This document shows positions 43,650 through 52,220 of a DNA stretch of 64,000 nucleotides, one piece after another. Below the pieces are notes generated by a model. That model was not told the DNA's origin. It searched no databases and was given only the letters and a program-made list of their open reading frames with translations. The position numbers were made by a program, and so were the translations under genes. Source of the DNA: Bdellovibrio bacteriovorus (GTDB lineage Bacteria > Bdellovibrionota > Bdellovibrionia > Bdellovibrionales > Bdellovibrionaceae); NCBI RefSeq assembly GCF_001592755.1, contig NZ_LUKF01000018.1:1-64000 (forward strand), in the 5' to 3' direction. The stretch's first letter is position 1. Every line of letters starts with the position of its first letter.

Positions 43650-46384
43650 AGTTCGTAGACGCAGCGGAAACCGCCGTCAGTAAAGATAGTCGAGGCATCA
43701 CCGGAACGAATGGCACTGAAAACACCTATGCCTTTGGGCGCAGTGGAAACGGAACTACCGCCTCTCCATATGACGTTACCGGCGTTGTTTGAAAGATCTA
43801 TTCTTCCGAAACCACAATAATCCACACCTGAAGGCGCAGAGCAAGTTTGATTCGTCCCGTATTTAGTTTTCACCGCACTAGCGGCCAGCATCGAGACGTA
43901 GTCTGCTGTTTGCGGTGAAACCGAGTCCGTATCACTCACAAGCTCCATGGCATTCCCCGCCATATCCCAAACGGATTGATTGAACGGCAAAATATGTTTG
44001 CGCTTGTTACCATTACTCGCACAAAGAGCCGTATCGGTTTGAGGCCAGCACGGGTCACTCTCTTGCACGGCACTTAACGAAACTATCTGGTTGTTTCCGC
44101 GGTGTAAGATACCGACGCCCACTGAATTATTTGTCCAATTCTCTGCACGGCGAACAATGAGATCCGCAACTGCATTCCACTGATTATTACTAATCAGAGT
44201 GTACCCCACGCCTAAGCTATTACAGGCTGGAATGGCCTGCATAAGAGTCGCACTCACTGGAGCCCCGGTAGGAATAAACTGCGGCGCATTCGCATTAACT
44301 TTTGCTTCATAGCGAGCGACACAGAAAGGTTGTGCCTGATACGGCTCATTATAGACGTACGCGAAATTGGCTGGACATGATGTAGAGACATAAAAGCTTT
44401 GCGCAATCCCACCGGCATTTCCATGTGGGTCCTTCACTTGCACTTCAACTCTGTATTGAACACCGGGCTCAACCAAGGCGTTATTCAGCAGGATTCCCGT
44501 CGTTGACAATGCCACTTGCGACCAGGCCATGATTTGCAAGTTGTCGCTTTGACGGGAAACTTTCATCCAATACGTCAATGGATCTGGATCCGCCGGAGCC
44601 GTAAAGGAAATAGTCGGCGTCAAATCAATTCTTTTAGGAATTGCTGTGATCGAAAGACCCGTCACAGTCCCTGGCGCTACCGAATCAATACCTATGTTAC
44701 TTGCCGTCAAGCGACTGGAAGGAGCCGTCGGCAGCGCAAGGTTTGCATCCGTCCCATTCACGGCATCTTTGAGTGTGCCACCATTCGCACTGACGTCTGA
44801 TATATCCAAGGCATTGACGTCGATATTCACACCCGGGAAGTAAGTGAAACGAAATAATTTATTGTCGGTCCCAGCAACCACAGAGCCGGAAGAAAAATTG
44901 ACGGTTTCTCCTGTATTCAACGTCACCCTTGGAGATCCGCTAACAACAATGCTTCGGCTGAACTGAAGATTAATGACGATAGCGTCTCCAGCCCTATAAG
45001 TCACATTCGTAGAATCACTGTAAGCTCTGGTGATAGCAGGCACCGGAAGCTGCACGGAAAATGTATAAGCATCATTCAAAGCCGTCGTGACTCGCGCTAA
45101 ATTATCTTTGGCACTAGCGTAAACTTTGTAAGACACCCCGTTCGTCAATGTGCACCCGCTAAAGACAGCATACCCGGTTGTCACATTTCGCGTCGGACAA
45201 ATTATGGTTCCAGACATATCCTTAATTTGCACATCATAAGAAACAGCGTCGACGGAGTTTGAAAAATCCACGCGCAAGACAGTTCCCGTAAGCACATTAT
45301 CAATCGTATTGTCATCGACGGTGGACTGAACACCTGTGATCGTGAAGTCGCCAGGACCTGAAGTGTCTTTCGTCACGCTGACTGTGACGCTGGTTTCGTT
45401 GCCAACCGCATCTGTCTGTTGAACCTGAATATCCGACGCCCCTTCTGGAAGAACGATATCACCTGAAAACTCTTTCGTCGCCGAACAGGTAAAAGACGTA
45501 GAAAGAAGCCCGTTTACTTTCACGTTCACTGGCAAAAGATCTTCGCTGCAAGTTCCTGCGATAGCGAAAGCAGTTCCTGTTGAATAGTCTGCATCAGTAA
45601 GAATCGCGCCCGCCGCCGGTTTCGTCACAAGAATTTCTGGCGCATCTAAATCGGCCGTCACCGTTTTTTCGATCTCTGCGTAAGCCCGACTGCTCGCTGA
45701 GGCCGCGTGCTTCACCTTGTAAGTGAGGGGACCTGACGTGATCGGACTTTTTAAAGTGGCATTCAAAGAATAAGTTCCGCTGTCGCAAGTCACAGTTTGT
45801 TTGGTGGCAAAGACGTCGGTGACTTCAACAAACCCCGCTTGTTTTGAGCAGGTTCCTGAAACCGTGTAGCCGTTGGCTACTTGATTCGGGCCAATCAAAT
45901 CTGATGTTGCAGAGACTGAAGGAGCTTTGAACAGGACATTCAAAGTTTTATAATAAACAGAAATTTCGCCTTCATGGTTTTTCACCGCCCAGCGAATTTG
46001 AAAAGGCTGACGGAAATCGCCCGGTACGGAGGGCATAAAAGGAGCTGCATAGGAGCTGGGAATGCTAAAAGAAATCTTACTATCATCTGCGCAGTTCGTA
46101 TCACCACCGGCGATTAGTTCTGTGCTCTTCGTCCAAACCTTTGTATCTGGATTTTGAATTTCTACGTACTGGATATTAGCACTGCATTCGGCCTCGAGCT
46201 GAATGGAAGACTCGGTGGCATCAGGCAGCAGATCTCCGTTATTTTCATTCGTGATTTTAAATTCAGACTTATTCAGGATGGCGGGATTTAAGAAGGCCAT
46301 TTCCAACGAACGCTCGGTGCACGCCGACAAAAGCATGACCAGCGAAAGACATAGAAATGAATGGATTGGCGCCCCTAACCGCAT
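43646..46384 (-). CDS. Large lipoprotein with Ig-like repeats and a C-terminal FGE/SUMF1-like domain
   Basis: A 912-residue protein with lipobox LSAC (residue ~22). About residues 60-650 contain repeated Ig-like beta-sandwich units with Cys pairs (GTCSEDLLPV, NGLLSTSFTC) and linkers such as DTSGPGDF and DSVAPGTV, of the invasin/Big-family style. The last ~250 residues resemble the formylglycine-generating-enzyme fold: SVWDMAGNAMELVSD, IWRGGS and the terminal GGFRCVYEL. In FGE-like receptors that fold often serves as a lectin-like variable domain rather than an enzyme. It looks like a surface adhesin. Size and composition are unusual next to its neighbours. Confidence 0.85.
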   Translation of the reverse strand: MRLGAPIHSFLCLSLVMLLSACTERSLEMAFLNPAILNKSEFKITNENNGDLLPDATESSIQLEAECSANIQYVEIQNPDTKVWTKSTELIAGGDTNCADDSKISFSIPSSYAAPFMPSVPGDFRQPFQIRWAVKNHEGEISVYYKTLNVLFKAPSVSATSDLIGPNQVANGYTVSGTCSKQAGFVEVTDVFATKQTVTCDSGTYSLNATLKSPITSGPLTYKVKHAASASSRAYAEIEKTVTADLDAPEILVTKPAAGAILTDADYSTGTAFAIAGTCSEDLLPVNVKVNGLLSTSFTCSATKEFSGDIVLPEGASDIQVQQTDAVGNETSVTVSVTKDTSGPGDFTITGVQSTVDDNTIDNVLTGTVLRVDFSNSVDAVSYDVQIKDMSGTIICPTRNVTTGYAVFSGCTLTNGVSYKVYASAKDNLARVTTALNDAYTFSVQLPVPAITRAYSDSTNVTYRAGDAIVINLQFSRSIVVSGSPRVTLNTGETVNFSSGSVVAGTDNKLFRFTYFPGVNIDVNALDISDVSANGGTLKDAVNGTDANLALPTAPSSRLTASNIGIDSVAPGTVTGLSITAIPKRIDLTPTISFTAPADPDPLTYWMKVSRQSDNLQIMAWSQVALSTTGILLNNALVEPGVQYRVEVQVKDPHGNAGGIAQSFYVSTSCPANFAYVYNEPYQAQPFCVARYEAKVNANAPQFIPTGAPVSATLMQAIPACNSLGVGYTLISNNQWNAVADLIVRRAENWTNNSVGVGILHRGNNQIVSLSAVQESDPCWPQTDTALCASNGNKRKHILPFNQSVWDMAGNAMELVSDTDSVSPQTADYVSMLAASAVKTKYGTNQTCSAPSGVDYCGFGRIDLSNNAGNVIWRGGSSVSTAPKGIGVFSAIRSGDASTIFTDGGFRCVYEL

Positions 46385-46458
46385 ACTAGACTTATCGGAG
46401 CGCCCCTCGCGAATCTGAGGTTCAAAATGAGAATACCCAGATATTTATCAGAATTTGT

Positions 46459-47853
46459 TTAGACCCGCGTCTTCCCACTTTGAGACGGTGCAATCGAGTG
46501 CCAGCGAACGCTGCGGTCTTCTTTGATATAAATGCTTCCGATCACAAAAGTCATTAAAGCAACTCCGATCGGATACATCAAACCCGCAAAATGATTACCC
46601 GTTGAAGCCACGAGTGCCGTCCCAATAAAAGGCACAAGCCCACCGAAGACGCCATTGCCAATGTGATAAGGCAAAGACATCGACGTGTATCTGATCTGCA
46701 CAGGGAAAAGCTCAACTAAGAACGCCGCTATCGGGCCATAAACCATCGTCACGTAAACCACCTGGATAAAAACTAAGATCGTCAGCATGACGACGTTAGG
46801 ATTCACGGCTGTGGCCGTCGGATTGGCGGGATCCCAACCCGAATAGGTTTCCATCGCCCGATAAATTGGATAGTAAGTTAAAGCGGCAATCAGACATCCT
46901 GCCATCATGATTTTCTTACGGCCGATTTTATCTGACATCGCTCCAAAGACGATGAAAAAAGGCGTCGCAAACAAAAGAGCTGTGGCAATGATCTGATTCG
47001 CCAAAACGAATTCGACTTTTAAGACTGTCTGCAAATAATAAAGGGCATAGAACTGTCCTGTATACCACACAACCCCTTGGCCCGCAGTGGCTCCTAAAAG
47101 CGCTAAGATGACCATGCGGCGATTTTCTGGCTGCATGAAGCTTTCGCGCAAAGGACTTTTCGAGGTTTTTCCTTGCGACTTCATTTGCATAAAGACTGGA
47201 GACTCCTCCATGCGGCGACGAATAAGATAGGACACGATAACAAGCACCACCGACAATAAGAAAGGAATGCGCCATCCCCAATCGGCGAACTCGGCTTCAC
47301 CCATTGTTAAACGTGTTACTAAGATGACGCCCAATGAAACGAAAAGACCCAATGTGGCTGTGGTTTGAATAAAACTGGTGTAAAAGCCCCGCTTTCCGTC
47401 AGGACTGTGTTCGGCAACATAGGTGGCGGCTCCGCCGTACTCCCCGCCCAGCGCCAGTCCTTGCAGCAAACGCAGCAATAACAAAAGAATCGGCGCTAAA
47501 ATTCCTATGCTTTCGTAACTAGGAAGTAAACCAATGACTGTGGTCGCAAGACCCATGATAAGAAGGGTGATCATGAAAGCGTATTTACGACCGACGACGT
47601 CCCCGACTCTTCCGAAGACCAAGGCCCCGAAAGGTCTCACGATAAATCCCGTCGCAAATGTAGCTAGAGTTCCTAATAAAGCGACAGTTTCGTTTCCTTT
47701 TGGAAAAAACTGCGCCGAGATGATGGTTGCTAAACTTCCAAAGATATAGAAGTCATACCACTCGATCAAAGTGCCCGCACTGGAGGCCGCAATAACCTTC
47801 CAGACATTTCGTTTTTCTGTCGTGCTGATAGTCGCGTCCGCAGATGAAGCCAT
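46459..47853 (-). CDS. MHS-family MFS transporter
   Basis: A 464-residue symporter of the metabolite:H+ symporter group (ProP/KgtP/ShiA type). Signatures: GTLIEWYDFYIFGSLA, in the first segment, VRPFGALVFGRVGDVVGRK, in the loop, and GLALGGEYGGAATYVAEHSP, in part. Substrates of the group are proline/betaine, 2-oxoglutarate, shikimate or other organic acids; this one cannot be assigned. About 12 membrane segments. Single gene between the large lipoprotein and the ABC1 kinase. Confidence 0.92.
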   Translation of the reverse strand: MASSADATISTTEKRNVWKVIAASSAGTLIEWYDFYIFGSLATIISAQFFPKGNETVALLGTLATFATGFIVRPFGALVFGRVGDVVGRKYAFMITLLIMGLATTVIGLLPSYESIGILAPILLLLLRLLQGLALGGEYGGAATYVAEHSPDGKRGFYTSFIQTTATLGLFVSLGVILVTRLTMGEAEFADWGWRIPFLLSVVLVIVSYLIRRRMEESPVFMQMKSQGKTSKSPLRESFMQPENRRMVILALLGATAGQGVVWYTGQFYALYYLQTVLKVEFVLANQIIATALLFATPFFIVFGAMSDKIGRKKIMMAGCLIAALTYYPIYRAMETYSGWDPANPTATAVNPNVVMLTILVFIQVVYVTMVYGPIAAFLVELFPVQIRYTSMSLPYHIGNGVFGGLVPFIGTALVASTGNHFAGLMYPIGVALMTFVIGSIYIKEDRSVRWHSIAPSQSGKTRV

Positions 47854-47950
47854 GACAGGGTCCCCCTTTTTTCTCCATTGTGGAGAGGCGTGAACCCTGC
47901 AACAATCAAATACTCTATGGATTACTCACTCTTAATTCGCGGAAAAGGGA

Positions 47951-50026
47951 TTAAAGAAAAATAGCTTCGCAGCGTAACGCCCCCGCCGCAGGAGCCACAA
48001 CCTTTTCCTTCGCACCGAAGATCACACTTTTCATTTCGCTCCAACCTAATTTGATCAGGTCCGCGCGAGAAATCTTTTCTTCCACCACAAGCTTTTGATA
48101 AACCATCGCCGGATGTGCAACCGCATAACTTTTCATCATGCTCGTCACAGTGAGCTTACTTCCAGCATCGGCCAAAAGCTTATTCACAATAACAATACCG
48201 CGGTTCAAGCTGACAAATTCGTAAGGAAGTTTGATTCCGTTATCCATTGCAAAAGCTGTCCAGTGCTCTAAGGACGTATTTACTTCGGCACCGGAGTGGA
48301 TTCGGCGAATGCGCTCAGCCACCAAGCTTTGCAGCTGAGTTTGATTGACCGTATTTCTATTTTTATCGCTCAAATTCCAGAAGGCACGCGCAATCAGTTC
48401 CGCATTTAAAAGTTCAGTTCCAGCGCCCAAGACCATCACCTGACGTTGCATCGACTCGGAAATCACTCCACCCATACCGAAATCCAGAATGTGCAGACGA
48501 ATCTTAGGATCTGTGACATGCATCATGAAGTTACCTTGATGCAGATCCGAGTGATAAAAGCCGCCACCGAACATCACTTCATTGGCCCACAGTTTGGCCA
48601 TGTTTTCGATAACCGCCTTCTTCATTTCGGGAGCGACTTCTTTATAAAGCGCCACCTCTTTATCGAGTTTTTTTCCGATCACCATTTCTTGAACCATCAG
48701 ATTGGATTCACCCGTCGATTCATAGATACGAGGCACGTTGAACTCGATGTAGTTCTTGTATTCCGGAGTCTTCATCAAAACTGTTCTGTCGTAACGAGTC
48801 TTTGCCAACTGCTGACGACGAATCGTGTCTTCTTGGCTGAGTTCTGCCGTTACGGTCGCTGTGATATCCTCAATAATGGGCGTAAGCTTCGGTGCTCCTG
48901 TTTTACGGAACTCTGGATTGTTATCCAGAATTTTTGCGACTTCCGTCAGAATAACTTTATCCTCTTGCACTCTTTCAGCAATACCCGGCTTGATGAAACG
49001 CACGACCACGTCATGGCGCTTTCCATCCACGGTGATTTTAGCGCGATGAACTTGCGCCATTGTTCCTACACCCAAAGCTTTTCTTTCAAAATAAGTAAAC
49101 TTGTAGTTTCCATGTTCTTTACTGACGATTTGCTCGACTTGCACCCATGGCACGGGACGCACCGAGTTTTCTAAAGTGCGGAAGACCTCGAGCATTTCAG
49201 GGCCTAAATCTGCTTGGCGTGCGACGACTTGCAAAAGCTTTTGCAATTGGGGACCGCTATTTTGCACCATGATTTCGAACTTTTTCATGTCCGAGATTAA
49301 AAGATCTCCGCCCAAGTAAGAAGACACGATGAGCTTTTTTGATTCTGGCGACAAGCGCGAGAAGTATTCACTGAACATGGTCTCCATGAAGATTCTCATG
49401 GTCTTATCTTGCTGTTGAGCAAAACCATTTTGCGCGATTTTTTCGCCCACGCGGTCTAACTCTTTCATACGGTCTGCCAACAAGGCTTCACTTTCTTGCA
49501 GGGCCCAATTTTCCGCAATTTTTTGCGCTTCGGGATTTTGCAAAAGAGCCATCGCCTGACCCGCAAGCTTTTCCATATCCAAAGATTCGCCGCTATTTTG
49601 CTTTTGCGCCATGGATTTTAACTGCTCTTGTTGCCACTCTAAATAAGTATCAATCTGTTTTTGGATGCGAGGACTTTCGGCCTCAAAGATTTTCATGGCG
49701 CGAGGACCTTGTTTTTCCAGAATTTCAAGATCCAGCTTCACGCTGTGAGTATTTGGCCAAGCCCCTTTATGCAGACGCAAGAACTCTTCAAAGTTCTTCA
49801 CTTTGACGTGTTCCACTTCTTTATTATAGACGCCTTGGAAGTAAGCTTTGGCTCTTTCTAGAATCTCTTGCTTGTTTTCCTGAGACTCCCCTTGAGCTAA
49901 AAGCGCATAGGTCAACGCCAGTCTTTGTTCAAAAGACAGGTGCAACCCCGTAGAGGCTGGCGTCGCCGCCACCGCAAACTTCACGACAAAAACGAACAAA
50001 ACAAATATGAATTTTGCCTTATACAT
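47951..50026 (-). CDS. ABC1/UbiB-family atypical kinase with a signal peptide
   Basis: A 691-residue protein. The C-terminal half is an ABC1/ADCK kinase-like domain: ALGVGTMAQVHRAKI in place of the AAAS loop (about residues 320-335), a VVRF beta strand, the catalytic FYHSDLHQGNF (about 490) and ILDFGMGG (about 512). The N-terminus MYKAKF...KFAVAAT is a clear signal peptide, and residues 25-310 are mostly long helices with no membrane segment. UbiB-type proteins are normally cytosolic or membrane-bound facing ATP, so an exported one is odd. The KxGQ motif of canonical members is not evident, so it is a divergent branch. Function unknown. Confidence 0.85.
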   Translation of the reverse strand: MYKAKFIFVLFVFVVKFAVAATPASTGLHLSFEQRLALTYALLAQGESQENKQEILERAKAYFQGVYNKEVEHVKVKNFEEFLRLHKGAWPNTHSVKLDLEILEKQGPRAMKIFEAESPRIQKQIDTYLEWQQEQLKSMAQKQNSGESLDMEKLAGQAMALLQNPEAQKIAENWALQESEALLADRMKELDRVGEKIAQNGFAQQQDKTMRIFMETMFSEYFSRLSPESKKLIVSSYLGGDLLISDMKKFEIMVQNSGPQLQKLLQVVARQADLGPEMLEVFRTLENSVRPVPWVQVEQIVSKEHGNYKFTYFERKALGVGTMAQVHRAKITVDGKRHDVVVRFIKPGIAERVQEDKVILTEVAKILDNNPEFRKTGAPKLTPIIEDITATVTAELSQEDTIRRQQLAKTRYDRTVLMKTPEYKNYIEFNVPRIYESTGESNLMVQEMVIGKKLDKEVALYKEVAPEMKKAVIENMAKLWANEVMFGGGFYHSDLHQGNFMMHVTDPKIRLHILDFGMGGVISESMQRQVMVLGAGTELLNAELIARAFWNLSDKNRNTVNQTQLQSLVAERIRRIHSGAEVNTSLEHWTAFAMDNGIKLPYEFVSLNRGIVIVNKLLADAGSKLTVTSMMKSYAVAHPAMVYQKLVVEEKISRADLIKLGWSEMKSVIFGAKEKVVAPAAGALRCEAIFL

Positions 50027-50200
50027 GCTTCAACCTTGGAAAAAGACGTTCATTCGGGAAGCAAGAGTGCACGGACCAGGCCGCTGTAAAGATGCGGTTA
50101 GGATTTTATGGACTGCTAAAGGATTTTACAGCGACGTAAATTGGCAGCCTGCGGGTCATTTTTACCTGATGATCCAAGGCAGACTCAGAAATGATTTTTT

Positions 50201-50995
50201 TTAACCTAGAACCTCAAGACTGTCGGTTTTTTGAATAAGACCTTCGTTTTCAGGAATCCACAAGGTGCCAAAAAAGACGCCTGCGCCTTCCTTACGATAA
50301 GTGGATAGGGTCTTTAAAGGCTCAGGGCCTTTCTTTTCGCCGGTCACTTGATCGATCGTGATCATCACACAACGAGCACTTCTTTTCGGTTGAGAAAAGG
50401 TCACTTCCCCAATGCGGATGCGATTCCACCCATCCTCTTCAAAGGCCGTTTGCCCCTGAAAAATGATATTGGGACGAAAGCGATCCATTCCCACAGGTTC
50501 GGCCAATCGGGAGTTCAAATCTTCAAGGCTTTTCGTATTTACCAAGAGCAAGGGTCGCGCATCGGCAAAGCGCACTTCGGGCTTCCAGGTTTCTTCTTGT
50601 AACGAACGAACACGTCGGTGCGAAAAGGGAGCATAGCGAACGAGTTTGCAGTTCACCCCTAAATATTGCGAAATACCCTGGGAATATAAATCAGGCTCAA
50701 GGGCGGCTTCAAAACTGTCATTCCAAACTTGAACGGTGATTTTTCTTTTAAAGGAATTGTTCTTCGAGATCTTAAAGAACATCTTCTGAAAGCCGATAGT
50801 CAAAGAGGCTTCATCTTGAAAAACTTCAATCGTTGCAATCTTCGGCAAAGATCTTTGCGAAAGAAATCGGCCGTTTTCATCCACCAGCATCCACTGGCGA
50901 TCCCCTTCGGGTCCTTCCGTGGTGATTTTCATATCTTTCACGTTTTGCGCTCGCGCAGATTTAATGGGATAGATAAAAAGATCTTCGATTTTCAT
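50201..50995 (-). CDS. MOSC-domain protein with N-terminal MOSC beta-barrel
   Basis: A 264-residue protein from the ATG at 50995. The N-terminal region (IEDLFIYPIKSARA, EGDRQWMLVDENGRFLSQR) is the MOSC_N beta-barrel; the MOSC domain follows with MDRFRPNIIFQG, WNRIRIGEVTF and CVMITIDQVTGEK, where the Cys is at the position used to bind molybdenum or sulfur in mARC/MOCOS relatives. The group includes N-hydroxylated-substrate reductases and molybdenum-cofactor sulfurases. No ferredoxin domain is fused. Its ATG overlaps the stop of the short frame upstream by three bases. Confidence 0.87.
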   Translation of the reverse strand: MKIEDLFIYPIKSARAQNVKDMKITTEGPEGDRQWMLVDENGRFLSQRSLPKIATIEVFQDEASLTIGFQKMFFKISKNNSFKRKITVQVWNDSFEAALEPDLYSQGISQYLGVNCKLVRYAPFSHRRVRSLQEETWKPEVRFADARPLLLVNTKSLEDLNSRLAEPVGMDRFRPNIIFQGQTAFEEDGWNRIRIGEVTFSQPKRSARCVMITIDQVTGEKKGPEPLKTLSTYRKEGAGVFFGTLWIPENEGLIQKTDSLEVLG

Positions 50996-51249
50996 GCTAA
51001 TGATGCTTTCGTTTTGTTTCCGCAAATGCAAGCCTTAACTGGCAGTGTTGCATTCCCGGCTTGCATTTCTAAAGCATCTTTATATACTGGTTTTGCCAAA
51101 CGGCTTTGAGGCTTTGGTCTGTTGCCTAAATGGACTACTCGTAGGGCTGATGTTTTCACTTCGTTATCAGCTCGATTAAGACACATCGAAATAATTATCC
51201 CGTTCACGAGAACTTGTTCTCGGAAGCGAGAATTTTGTACCTGAATCAT
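50992..51249 (-). CDS. Possible 85-residue protein upstream of the MOSC gene
   Basis: An open frame of 85 codons whose TGA overlaps the MOSC ATG. It contains a Lys- and Arg-rich stretch and a CICGN motif near the end, but no recognised family and no strong ribosome site. The same DNA also contains an 11-bp inverted repeat (51024-51034 and 51058-51068) and the palindrome at 51207, so it may be a leader region rather than a gene. Stop/start overlap is the main support. Confidence 0.3.
   Translation of the reverse strand: MIQVQNSRFREQVLVNGIIISMCLNRADNEVKTSALRVVHLGNRPKPQSRLAKPVYKDALEMQAGNATLPVKACICGNKTKASLA
51207..51222. promoter_or_regulatory. Palindrome upstream of the XRE regulator
   Basis: CGAGAAC, two bases, GTTCTCG, a perfect dyad of the size bound by small helix-turn-helix repressors. 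It lies 75 bases upstream of the XRE gene and 212 bases upstream of the MOSC start on the other strand. Confidence 0.4.
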
Positions 51250-51296
51250 GAAAGTTTTTAAAAACTAAGATTGGTTTGGTCGAAAGGTCTTTTTCT

Positions 51297-51602
51297 ATGA
51301 GCCTGACTCAAAGTTTACGCCGCATCTTAGATGATCGAAAGCTCACGGTGGCCCAGCTATCCCGGCTCTCTGGGGTTCCTGCTAAAACTATTTATCACTG
51401 GTTGGCCGGACAGCAGCCCCGTAAGATTGAACATTTGTTTCGCATCAGTGATATTTTGAACCTCTCTATCGAGGAGCTTTATGGCCGCGGAAAGAAAGAA
51501 TCCAGTGCGGACTTAGCTCCTACGCGTCTGACCGAGCAGATCAATGCCGGTATTTTCGAGGTTATACTTCGTCCCTATGGAAAACGTCAGGGCGAACCGT
51601 GA
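51297..51602 (+). CDS. XRE-family helix-turn-helix regulator
   Basis: A 101-residue protein from the ATG at 51297, chosen because AAAGG lies ten bases upstream and the domain begins directly after. LTVAQLSRLSGVPAKTIYHWLAG is the helix-turn-helix (in part), followed by RISDILNLSIEELYG, the fifth helix. A 30-residue tail (TEQINAGIFEVILRPYGKR) could bind a partner or dimerise. Its stop overlaps the GTG of the next gene (GTGA), so the two are made together; such coupling often means that the partner controls the regulator. Confidence 0.88.
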   Translation: MSLTQSLRRILDDRKLTVAQLSRLSGVPAKTIYHWLAGQQPRKIEHLFRISDILNLSIEELYGRGKKESSADLAPTRLTEQINAGIFEVILRPYGKRQGEP

Positions 51603-52117
51603 AAGAGTCGTTGCGCCTGGCTTTGATTGCGGCGGGCTTGTCGGTCTGTCTTATTCTTTTGGCGGAAGCCAACTCTCCGGAACCATTTTTATGGAATGAG
51701 GTCGTCGAGCGCTATCGCTTTCATCAAAATGCCGCCAACTTCTTGTCAGAAACACAGGATCTTTTCGAAAATCCCCAAGCCTGCGGATTGTTCTTACTTA
51801 ACAAAAAACACAAAGTATTTTACCAAGGTGCGACTCAAGATTCTTCAGAGACTTTGCTTGAGCTGACCGATGAACTTAAAAGCCGCATTCCTTCCGGCCT
51901 TGAAATTCATCGGCTTTGGCTTGGAGACTATTTACAGAAAAAAGATATTCGTAAAGTTGACGGAAAGTCCTACATTCAGTTTTCAACCCGACTTTTCTTT
52001 GAACTGAGAGCAATCTCCTACCCCTGGATTGAAACCAAGAGAGCCTCTTTCCCCGCCTATGTTGTCACCACTCGCGAGGGAAAGATCTTAGATTGTGCCG
52101 CACAAACTTCTTTTTAA
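51599..52117 (+). CDS. Membrane-anchored protein of unknown function coupled to the XRE regulator
   Basis: A 172-residue protein starting at GTG (51599), with one N-terminal membrane segment (residues ~6-24). The rest is mixed alpha/beta with two cysteines (PQACGLFLL and the C-terminal LDCAAQTSF). The region FLLNKKHKVFYQGATQD...GLEIHRLWLGDYL has a PAS/sensor-like or small-enzyme pattern, but I cannot assign a family. The GTGA overlap with the XRE gene and the terminator after it define a two-gene operon. Confidence 0.75.
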   Translation: MKESLRLALIAAGLSVCLILLAEANSPEPFLWNEVVERYRFHQNAANFLSETQDLFENPQACGLFLLNKKHKVFYQGATQDSSETLLELTDELKSRIPSGLEIHRLWLGDYLQKKDIRKVDGKSYIQFSTRLFFELRAISYPWIETKRASFPAYVVTTREGKILDCAAQTSF

Positions 52118-52160
52118 CCGGCATTCTTGATCGCTTTGATCTGGGAGGCGCCAAAAAATA

Positions 52161-52190
52161 AAAAAGGGTCTCTGCTCGAGACCCTTTTTT
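52161..52190 (+). terminator. Rho-independent terminator, usable on both strands
   Basis: GGGTCTC, loop TGCTC, GAGACCC then six T, with five A on the other side. It ends the XRE operon and can end the convergent deoxyhypusine-synthase-like gene. Confidence 0.88.
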
Positions 52191-52220
52191 CTTATGAACG
52201 TTCTATGAAGGAACTAAAAA

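Noticed and set aside
48446-49174. 242-codon plus-strand frame opposite the ABC1 kinase gene
   Set aside because: Antisense to a well-supported kinase gene; its composition is an antisense reflection, with no ribosome site or motifs.
50007-50204. 65-codon plus-strand frame in the gap upstream of the ABC1 kinase
   Set aside because: No ribosome site; starts inside the kinase gene and looks like promoter-region sequence for the minus-strand gene.
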